From Nitrospinota bacterium (GTDB lineage: Bacteria > Nitrospinota_A > UBA7883 > JACRLM01): DNA of 64,000 nt. Every line of letters starts with the position of its first letter. Position 1 is the stretch's first letter. Below, piece by piece: positions 57,523 through 64,000 of this stretch. Below the pieces are notes generated by a model, which worked only from the letters and a program-made list of their open reading frames with translations, was not told where the DNA came from and did not search any database. The stretch is from positions 372,001-436,000 of the forward strand of contig JACQXA010000004.1 of NCBI GenBank assembly GCA_016208975.1, given 5' to 3'. The position numbers and the translations under genes were made by a program.

Positions 57523-58793
57523 TCGTACCTCAACGCTTCCGCCGGATCCAGCCGCGAGGCGCTCCAAGACGGGTAAAGCGTGGCCAGCGCCGTTATGAAC
57601 AAAGCCGACGCTGATATCAACAACACGTCCAGAAGCTCAATCTGCACCGGCAGGGTGTCCACGTTGTAAACATCCTTTGGCAGGCTTATGAAATGGTAAT
57701 TGTCCAACAACCAGCAGAGCACCAGCCCCAGCGCGTCCCCCAAAATGGTTCCGGCTATGCCAACTATAAGCCCCTCTATGAAGAACACCATGGTGACGCT
57801 CCGCTTGGTGGCGCCCATGGCGGTAAGGATAGCGATGTCCCGGCTTTTCTCCATCACCACCATGATGAGTGTGGATACTATGTTGAACGCCGCCACGCAC
57901 ACTATAAGGGTGAGGATAATCCCTATCACCGCCTTCTCCAGCGCCAGCGCGAAGAAAAGGTTGTGGTTGAGCTGGCGCCAGTCCCGGGCTATATAAGGGA
58001 AACCCAGGGCGTCCTCTATCTTCCCGGCTATGAAAGGCGCCTGGTAGATGTCCTTCACTTTCACTTCCACACCGGTGACGTTATCCCCCATGTTGAACAG
58101 GGATTGCGCCTGCGTAAGGGACACGATGGCCAGCGACGAGTCATACTCGTACATCCCGGCGTTGAATATCCCCGCCACGTAAAACTCGCGGGATATGGGG
58201 GCGCCACCGGCGGGAGTGGCGCGGCCCACGGGGCTAACCACCGTCACAGGATCGTACAGGCCCACTTTAAGGTTACCGGCCAGTTCCGCGCCGATGATTA
58301 TCCCGGCCCTTTTAACCACCGTCTCCACCCCCAGTTCGTCCAGCTCCGTACCTTTGCGGATGTATTCGTCCTTCAGCCTGTCCAGGGAGCCCTCTTTCAT
58401 GTAATCGCCGATGTCCGTGGAGCGGATAGCGGAAGATACGTCCAGCCCACGGATGACCACTCCGGAAATGCGGGAGGCGGAGGTGATCATCACCTGGTTC
58501 ATCACAAAGGGGGATACCGCCGCCACGCCGTCTATCTTTTCCGCTTTCCGGGCCACCATCTCGTGGTCTGTTATGCCCGCGGCGGAAATGTGGTTGATGA
58601 TTATGTGGGAGGTTGCGCCCAGGATTTTTTTCCTGAGGTCCTCCTGCATCCCGGTCATCACCGCCAGCACAACGATGAGCGCGGCCACACCAACAGCCAC
58701 GCCCAGCACCGAAATCCAGGTGATCAGCGATATGAAGGTCTGCTTGCGCTTTGCCTTGAGGTAGCGGAGGCTGATGAACCATTCGTAAGACAT
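57519..58793 (-). CDS. lolC: lipoprotein-releasing ABC permease LolC/LolE
   Basis: A 424-residue FtsX/MacB-like permease. One N-terminal membrane segment (VLGVAVGVAALIVVLAVMTG) precedes a large periplasmic domain and three C-terminal segments. The start MSYEWFISLRYLKAKRKQ is the standard LolC/E beginning; the frame extends further upstream without support. A single permease gene suggests a LolF-like homodimer. First gene of the lolC-kinase-lolD operon. Confidence 0.92.
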   Translation of the reverse strand: MSYEWFISLRYLKAKRKQTFISLITWISVLGVAVGVAALIVVLAVMTGMQEDLRKKILGATSHIIINHISAAGITDHEMVARKAEKIDGVAAVSPFVMNQVMITSASRISGVVIRGLDVSSAIRSTDIGDYMKEGSLDRLKDEYIRKGTELDELGVETVVKRAGIIIGAELAGNLKVGLYDPVTVVSPVGRATPAGGAPISREFYVAGIFNAGMYEYDSSLAIVSLTQAQSLFNMGDNVTGVEVKVKDIYQAPFIAGKIEDALGFPYIARDWRQLNHNLFFALALEKAVIGIILTLIVCVAAFNIVSTLIMVVMEKSRDIAILTAMGATKRSVTMVFFIEGLIVGIAGTILGDALGLVLCWLLDNYHFISLPKDVYNVDTLPVQIELLDVLLISASALFITALATLYPSWSASRLDPAEALRYE

Positions 58794-58894
58794 AATAGTG
58801 GTGAAGTATAGCGCAACACGGAAGCGAGGCCAATGAGGAAGGGGATGTTCTGGAAAAACTTGCTTTTGTCTTATATTTATGACATAATGCCGCA

Positions 58895-59212
58895 ATGATA
58901 CGAATTGACCGCGCATGCCAGCGGGAGATCGGAAAGTTTCCCGAAATCATAAGAGAGTAATTGGCTGACGCGGCGGCAAGGATTGAGCCGGGAATGACTC
59001 TAACGATGCCCCTTTCAAGGCCAATGCCCGGCATTGGGAGCGGAGTTAATGAGCTTCGTTTCAGAGGACCCGGCGGAGTGTACCGGGTGATTTATTGGCT
59101 TGCGGGGGGCGGAGTGGTTTGGTTCATTCATGCTTTCCAGAAAAAAACGGCTCAAACATCGCTGACCGATATTAACGTGGCGAGACTGCGATTGAGGAGG
59201 ATTCAGGAATGA
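58895..59212 (+). pseudogene. HigB-like (phage Gp49-type) toxin with in-frame stop
   Basis: The frame from ATG 58895 reads 21 residues (MIRIDRACQREIGKFPEIIR and on), meets TAA at 58958-58960, and continues in the same frame for 84 codons with strong similarity to Gp49-type HigB toxins (MPLSRPMPGIGSGVNELRF, YRVIYWL, FIHAFQKKTAQT). A TTG right after the stop could restart translation, giving an 83-residue protein without the first helix. The antitoxin follows with an ATGA overlap. Confidence 0.8.
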
Positions 59213-59502
59213 AAAGGACAACGGCTGGCGAATTGTCGGAGATGTTCGGCATTAGAAACTCTCGCGCCCTTGAAGCGATATTGAAGGCGGACATCATTAA
59301 AGCTGTATTAAAAGAGATGGAGAGAAAAGGGATCACCCACGCCGGGTTGGCAAAGCGTTCAGGCTTGGCGAGGTCAACCGTTACCGGAATATTAAGCGGC
59401 AGTCTTCAGAAGATAACCCTGGACAGAACTTTGCGGCTTCTTGAAGGGGCCGGATTGACCGCCAAACTGCAGGTAATAAGGGCCAAACAAAAAGCGGCTT
59501 AA
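59209..59502 (+). CDS. HigA-like helix-turn-helix antitoxin
   Basis: A 97-residue XRE-type protein. The helix-turn-helix lies at about 43-75 (THAGLAKRSGLARSTVTGIL). Encoded immediately after the broken toxin, it would be the antitoxin and autorepressor. Its retention while the toxin decays is common in degenerating modules. Confidence 0.85.
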   Translation: MKRTTAGELSEMFGIRNSRALEAILKADIIKAVLKEMERKGITHAGLAKRSGLARSTVTGILSGSLQKITLDRTLRLLEGAGLTAKLQVIRAKQKAA

Positions 59503-59525
59503 GATAAAGAAGGGGTCTGGCTTCC

Positions 59526-60170
59526 TTACAACTCCCCCCGCGTCTCGGCGTTTAGCCTGCCGAAAAAAAGCTCCATGAAACTGTGCCGCTCTTCGGCCAT
59601 GGCCTTGCCGGTTTTGGTCTGCATGCGGTCTTTCACATGCCGCAGTTTAACCAGGTATTCGCGGTAGGCTGTATCGTCTTCCGTATATGACTCCGTCTTC
59701 TCTATGTCCACGTCCGGGTCGTGTAGCATTGCGCCTATCTCGCCTGCGAAAAGGAACGCCCGGCCTATGCCCACCGCGCCGATGCCGTCCAGTTTGTCGG
59801 CGTCGAACAACACCTTGGCCTCCATACTCACAGGCACGGCCCCGCGCCGGAACCTGTGGGTCTCCACGCAATGGGCCACCGCCCCGATGAGCGCTTCATC
59901 GGCCCCTGCCTCCTTCAATATGCCTCTGGCCATTTCCGCCCCCAGTTGGGCGTGGCAAGTCTCGCCGCCGCCCGCGTCGCTTTCGTTCCTGCCGATGTCA
60001 TGCAAAAGCGCCGCCAGCCTCAACACCGTCATGTCGCACCCTTCCAGCGGGCCGATGTGCTCGCAGAGTTTCAACACTCTTTGAACATGGTCCCACCCGT
60101 GGGAGCCGCGCACGCTCTCAAAATGGCTTTTCGCCAGAGGCTCCACCAAAAAACAAAGTTTACCTGTCAT
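59526..60170 (-). CDS. HD domain phosphohydrolase
   Basis: A 214-residue metal-dependent phosphohydrolase with SHGWDHVQRVLKLCEHI, LLHDIGRNE and a distal FDADKLDGIGAVG, the YedJ-like HD pattern. The substrate is unknown, perhaps a nucleotide. The ATG at 60170 is preferred to a TTG three codons earlier. Confidence 0.88.
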   Translation of the reverse strand: MTGKLCFLVEPLAKSHFESVRGSHGWDHVQRVLKLCEHIGPLEGCDMTVLRLAALLHDIGRNESDAGGGETCHAQLGAEMARGILKEAGADEALIGAVAHCVETHRFRRGAVPVSMEAKVLFDADKLDGIGAVGIGRAFLFAGEIGAMLHDPDVDIEKTESYTEDDTAYREYLVKLRHVKDRMQTKTGKAMAEERHSFMELFFGRLNAETRGEL

Positions 60171-60266
60171 GATAGCCAAACCTTAAATCACCGCCGGTTT
60201 TGCGTCAAGCGGCCTGTTGGCGATATAATCCACAGAACCTTTACCAATAACGGAGGTTTACCCAGG

Positions 60267-60647
60267 ATGCTCCACCGATTTACGCCGTTCGCCGTGGCGA
60301 TTGTGATGGCCATTGCCCTGCCCGCACATGCTCAAGCGGAAAAAGAAGAAAAAGGGACCATGGAGCGGTTCGGCGCCGCCGTGGATGAAAAGTATGAGAA
60401 GACCAAGGAGTTTTTCAGCGACACGGCCATAAACGCCAGAATCAAGAGACGCCTGCTGGAAGACGATCAGGTTTCGGTGAAAAATATCAGCCTCACCGTT
60501 GACCAGGGCGCCGTGACTGTGGAAGGGGACGCGCCAAGCGAAGAGATGGCCCAGCGGACGCTGGAGATAGTCCGCGCCACCGAGGGGGTCACAGGCGTGA
60601 CGAACAAACTCCAGATAATAGTAAGAGAACCTTCGCAGGCCAAGTAA
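60267..60647 (+). CDS. exported BON domain protein
   Basis: A 126-residue periplasmic protein. A signal peptide (about 1-22, ending AHAQA) precedes one BON domain (about 55-118: INARIKRRLLEDDQVSVKNI, VTVEGDAPSEEMAQRTLEIV). BON domains bind membranes and occur in osmotic-stress proteins such as OsmY. CGGAGG precedes the start. Confidence 0.87.
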   Translation: MLHRFTPFAVAIVMAIALPAHAQAEKEEKGTMERFGAAVDEKYEKTKEFFSDTAINARIKRRLLEDDQVSVKNISLTVDQGAVTVEGDAPSEEMAQRTLEIVRATEGVTGVTNKLQIIVREPSQAK

Positions 60648-60651
60648 TCAG

Positions 60652-61941
60652 TTAAATCTCCACGGGTGTTACCAGCCCGTGATCCGGCAGTTCCCGTTTC
60701 CTTATGATGTAGGCTTTTCCCCCGTCCACCAGCGCTTCGGCCGGGGCGGGATGGGAGAGAAAATAGATCATCCCGGCGGTATAGCCGTAAGCCCCGGAAT
60801 TGAACACTCCCAAAAGATCGCCCACCCTGGGTTTGGGCAGTTTAAGCTCCCGCGAGAACTGGTCGGCGGAGGCGCATAACGGCCCCGCCACCGTAACCAC
60901 ACAGCGCGCGGGTTCTCCCATCCTGTTCAGCAGGGCCGAGGGATAATTCTTGTTGAACACTATCGGCACCAATGCGTGATGTATCCCCCCGTCGGTGAGA
61001 ACGAAAGTCCGCCCGCGAGACTCTTTAATGTCCGTGATCCTGGTTACATAAACCCCAGCCGGGCCAGCCAGGTATCTGCCCGGCTCCAGAATGTAACGGG
61101 TGTTTTTGAAATAAGCGGAGCGCCCCAGCCGGTTGACTGTTTTCTTTAACGCGGCTCCCAGCTTTTTCACGTCCAGCTCCCGCTCGCCTTCCTTGAAGGG
61201 TATCCCCAACCCGCCGCCAAAATTTATCATCCGCACCGGGAAAGAGAGTTTAGCGGCGGCCTCCACGGCCCATGCGCCAAACGCGCCATGGATCGCGCCC
61301 AGCGTGGCGGTGTCCAATAATTGCGTGCCTGCGAAACAATGGAACCCCAGCACATCAACCCTTGGGTCTTTAATGGCCCGCGCCACCACCGGAAGCAGTT
61401 TTTCCCCATCGAACCCGAATTTGCGCGCCCCACCTATCATCACCGTGCCTCCAGCGGCGGAGAACTGGAGGTTCACCCGGAACGCTATTTTGACCGGGGC
61501 GGATTTTTTACCCATGGCATCCGCCGCTGAAAAAATCCGCTCCAGCTCCGTTTCCGACTCTATATTGATGGAGCCTATCCGTTTTTTAGCCGCCAGGCGG
61601 ATTTCCTCTTCACTTTTTCCCGGCCCGGCGTAAATTATGTCTTCCGGTTTGAATCCGGCGGACAGGGCCATGGCAAGCTCGCTGGCGGAGGCCACTTCGG
61701 CGCCCGCCCCCAGCTTTTGAAAAATGTGGGCCACGGAACGGTTGGGGTTGGCTTTTACGGAGTAATGGACGCGGAAGCTGGCGGGTATCGCCGATGTAAG
61801 GGCTTTATATTGTCCGCGCATTATGCCCGCATCGTACAGGTATAACGGCGTACCGGCCTTGGCCACTATCTTTTCCAGGGAGGCTCCGCCAGCGGAAAAC
61901 CCGCCCCCTTTGGACATATACAGCTTGATTACAGGGTTCAT
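60652..61941 (-). CDS. lysA: diaminopimelate decarboxylase
   Basis: A 429-residue PLP enzyme of fold type III, the last step of lysine synthesis. K63 in HYSVKANPN holds the cofactor. GGGLGIPF and EPGRYL bind phosphate, and the active-site Cys lies in GPLCASAD. A TATAAT lies only seven bases before the ATG, next to GGAGG, so the mRNA may be nearly leaderless or the ATG at 61917 may be used. A carboxynorspermidine decarboxylase is less likely by length and motifs. Confidence 0.88.
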   Translation of the reverse strand: MNPVIKLYMSKGGGFSAGGASLEKIVAKAGTPLYLYDAGIMRGQYKALTSAIPASFRVHYSVKANPNRSVAHIFQKLGAGAEVASASELAMALSAGFKPEDIIYAGPGKSEEEIRLAAKKRIGSINIESETELERIFSAADAMGKKSAPVKIAFRVNLQFSAAGGTVMIGGARKFGFDGEKLLPVVARAIKDPRVDVLGFHCFAGTQLLDTATLGAIHGAFGAWAVEAAAKLSFPVRMINFGGGLGIPFKEGERELDVKKLGAALKKTVNRLGRSAYFKNTRYILEPGRYLAGPAGVYVTRITDIKESRGRTFVLTDGGIHHALVPIVFNKNYPSALLNRMGEPARCVVTVAGPLCASADQFSRELKLPKPRVGDLLGVFNSGAYGYTAGMIYFLSHPAPAEALVDGGKAYIIRKRELPDHGLVTPVEI

Positions 61942-62019
61942 CCTCCGGATTATACCCCGCCGGGAGCCGTCACACCAACGCAGGGTAATTTGACTTAAAT
62001 TTTGTTGATGGACATTGAA

Positions 62020-62874
62020 TTATTCAACTTCCACAATAGTCCCAACTTTGAGATTGGAAAATAGAGCGCCAACACTTCCTTTCTTATTTCGCTCCGGGCA
62101 ATTCGCCATTGTGCCATGCTTAATGTGAAAACCCTTTTTCCTTGATTGGCAAAACCCAATTACTTGCCGACTCAATTGGTCGTAAAAATCTGTTTCCTCA
62201 TTTAAATATTTAGTAACCAGTGAATTGTAATTAAGCCTTCCAAAAATAATCTTATCTACAAAGGCAATCGATTCCAGTATCTCTCTAAAATCTTGATCCA
62301 AAATATTTGGAGTTGGATATGGCTCAATGCTCACCCATGTTTTTACTCCCTTTTTATGCAAAGCATAAAGGCTCCTAATTCTCTCTTTATACGGCGCTGA
62401 AAATGGCTCGTATTTTTTTCTATATTTATCGTCAAGCGAAATTAAGGTTATTCCGAATTCATTCAATTCGCTTAGCGAGGAAAGCTCGGCTGGGAGCGTT
62501 CCCTTTGTCAGCGCAGTGCACCTTATGTTTGCATTATTAAGCATTTCAATAATTCTTAAGGTTAAATTCGAGATTTCCTTATAACCGTGCATAAAGGGAT
62601 CCGTGCTAAAACTTAGATGGACAAACTTGATTTTGTCTCTATACTTCGGTATTTCCTTTTGTAGAAGTTCAAGCGAATTTGAAACAATTTTAGGCCTAAT
62701 CCAATCTTCATAGGTTTTTACTTTGCCGAACCTTTTGGCCATAAGCATAGCGTAACAAGGATACAGGCATCCATGCGAGCAACCTTCGACATGGTTAATC
62801 GTGTAGTCCCCGTATTCAACGCCTGTTTTATAAAGAAGTGATTTTCTCTCAATATAAGAACATACCTTATTCAT
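62020..62874 (-). CDS. radical SAM protein with CxxxCxxxC motif (SPL-like, TcmP-associated)
   Basis: A 284-residue radical SAM protein related to spore photoproduct lyase. The cluster motif is GCSHGCLYPCYAM with C32, C36 and C40, that is CxxxCxxxC rather than the usual CxxxCxxC. VHLSFSTDPFMHGY and LTKGT follow. It lies one base after the TcmP gene, the pairing that gave that partner family its name. Base composition is clearly more AT-rich than the rest of the window, suggesting recent acquisition. The substrate is unknown. Confidence 0.85.
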   Translation of the reverse strand: MNKVCSYIERKSLLYKTGVEYGDYTINHVEGCSHGCLYPCYAMLMAKRFGKVKTYEDWIRPKIVSNSLELLQKEIPKYRDKIKFVHLSFSTDPFMHGYKEISNLTLRIIEMLNNANIRCTALTKGTLPAELSSLSELNEFGITLISLDDKYRKKYEPFSAPYKERIRSLYALHKKGVKTWVSIEPYPTPNILDQDFREILESIAFVDKIIFGRLNYNSLVTKYLNEETDFYDQLSRQVIGFCQSRKKGFHIKHGTMANCPERNKKGSVGALFSNLKVGTIVEVE

Positions 62875-62875
62875 A

Positions 62876-64000
62876 CTATGAAAGCTTTCTAACCATGATA
62901 TCGTATTTGGAATACTCCATTGATGTTGCAGGCCTCCTTGTCTTTTTGGTTACAGGGGGATCTCGGACTATTACCAAATCGGAATCGCTTTCCATTCGGC
63001 GAATCTCTTTTTTATAATCTGACTCGCAAAATGCAATCCCGTATTTTTGAATCAATCCGACAATCAAGTCCTGCAGAGAGATGCCTGAACTGCTTGCAGA
63101 CACTAAAGACATAATGTCAGCATGTAAATCAAATCCCTGACACAGTTTAAAATCAGGGAATTCAAGGTCAAGAAGGGCTAGTTGACCATTTCGTTGGCGG
63201 GCAACTATTTCCTTCCATTTTTTGTGCATATTATCTGCCATTAAAATCAAACCGTCTTTATGATTGGAGCAAAAAATTAACCGATATTTAGGGATGTGGT
63301 TTGATTTGGTTTTTATTGGTATATTTACAGTGTACTTAAATACATTCCTCAGCGTTAGACAGTACTCCGATATAAAAGCATCTTCAGCCTCATAGAAAGT
63401 TATCGCTTTTTCATAGTATCTCCTCAGTATATCTTGCCAGTATGCGCCCCCAGCAATTTCGTTTAAGCGGGCAATGGTATTAATGTCTCCATCGCTCTCA
63501 TAATCGGCCAATTCATCGTCGCCCAGGGGATCTGTATATTTCAATAACCGACAGCCTTCTCTGAGGAATCCGACTGAATTGAAATTCATCAGCATTTCAA
63601 TGGATGAAAAACTTGTTTCTCCGACACGCTGGAAGTTGTTGAGGTTGAGGCTTTTTATGCCGTAAGGATCAACATACAAAAAAATGCTACTGTTTCTGTC
63701 TAATGATAATATTTCATTCAGGTTGTCCTCGAATGTTCCATGCAATACCTTTGTATTCGGGTAACCGGCCAGATTGTTTTCTAAATCTGTACCGTACTTT
63801 TTTTCAATAAAAGCTCCCCTAAGCATACCGGTATTTGTCTGATTACTTAGAAGCTTTCCTCTTATTTGTTCTGCTATTATCAACGGCGAACCTGGCGTAC
63901 CATCGTCAAACCTTCCTTTGCCAGCAAAACAATCAAATATATATAACGGCCTATGTGCTCGTAAAATTTTTGAAATATATGGGGTAAGATAGTAGTCAAG
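62876..64000 (-). CDS. tcmP: three-Cys-motif partner protein TcmP, N-terminus beyond window
   Basis: The minus-strand frame stays open to the window end, about 375 codons. Near the edge it reads IFDCFAGKGRFDDGTPGSPL, the TcmP signature, which resembles a SAM-methyltransferase motif I. The first methionine-like codon in view (63883) is internal, so the true start lies outside. It continues FLYVDPYGIKSLNL, a DPPY-like position. It is encoded with the radical SAM protein in an AT-rich block. Function is unproven; a role in nucleic-acid modification or defence is plausible. Confidence 0.85.
   Translation of the reverse strand, partial: LDYYLTPYISKILRAHRPLYIFDCFAGKGRFDDGTPGSPLIIAEQIRGKLLSNQTNTGMLRGAFIEKKYGTDLENNLAGYPNTKVLHGTFEDNLNEILSLDRNSSIFLYVDPYGIKSLNLNNFQRVGETSFSSIEMLMNFNSVGFLREGCRLLKYTDPLGDDELADYESDGDINTIARLNEIAGGAYWQDILRRYYEKAITFYEAEDAFISEYCLTLRNVFKYTVNIPIKTKSNHIPKYRLIFCSNHKDGLILMADNMHKKWKEIVARQRNGQLALLDLEFPDFKLCQGFDLHADIMSLVSASSSGISLQDLIVGLIQKYGIAFCESDYKKEIRRMESDSDLVIVRDPPVTKKTRRPATSMEYSKYDIMVRKLS

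Overview
The window is a 64 kb chromosomal segment of a Gram-negative bacterium of moderately high GC content. An outer membrane is shown by bamA, skp, lpxD, fabZ, lpxA and lolCD. Dissimilatory sulfur metabolism is shown by dsrAB, dsrC, dsrMK, dsrJOP, dsrL, dsrN and dsrEFH. I would place it among the deltaproteobacteria, Nitrospinota, Nitrospirota or a related uncultured lineage, but the sequence alone does not fix the phylum. No rRNA, tRNA, CRISPR array or intact insertion sequence was seen.

Layout. 1-10.3 kb: housekeeping genes, mostly on the minus strand (acs cut by the window edge, bacterioferritin, a nitrilase-family amidase, a DUF4124/aspartic-protease protein, prepilin peptidase, recX, recA, a parvulin) and a seven-haem cytochrome c. 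10.6-14.2 kb: an NtrC-type regulator, an inserted DUF6883/DUF4926 pair and a second response regulator. 14.4-19.8 kb: pheT, a small lipoprotein, and groESL under a CIRCE operator. 20-24.8 kb: DUF599 protein, acetyltransferase, ORF6N protein, DUF1016 nuclease and a membrane methyltransferase. 25-29.9 kb, plus strand: class II aldolase, YjfB-like protein, STAS protein, LemA and a zinc-ribbon HtpX.

29.9-47.8 kb is the sulfur region. One minus-strand block is dsrC-M-K-L, ending in a strong terminator. A second is dsrA-B-J-O-P. Between them lie an HPP-family membrane protein, a universal stress protein and two toxin-antitoxin modules. Divergent from dsrA run cbiA/dsrN, an OsmC protein, two small genes, a nucleotidyltransferase between long direct repeats, and dsrEFH. 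Together these encode sulfite reductase, its DsrC sulfur carrier, the membrane electron complex, an NAD(P)H-linked oxidoreductase, siroheme amidation and DsrC-directed sulfur trafficking. DsrEFH and DsrL usually mark sulfur oxidisers. DsrB, however, carries a C-terminal extension resembling DsrD, a protein typical of sulfite reduction. The direction of the pathway is therefore open, and disproportionation is possible.

47.8-62 kb is mostly envelope biogenesis on the minus strand (lpxA-fabZ-lpxD-skp-bamA-clpC, then lolD, a lipid-alcohol-kinase-like gene and lolC/E), followed by a broken HigB/HigA-type module, an HD phosphohydrolase, a BON protein and lysA. From about 62 kb the DNA becomes visibly AT-rich and encodes a three-cysteine radical SAM protein and its TcmP-type partner, which runs off the window end. 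This looks like an acquired accessory or defence island.

Two themes recur. Palindromic and longer interspersed repeats fill most intergenic gaps. Three toxin-like genes or remnants (12.1-12.7, 17.4-17.6 and 45.7-46.0 kb) are bracketed by direct duplications; in two of these the duplicated DNA is the end of a neighbouring host gene.
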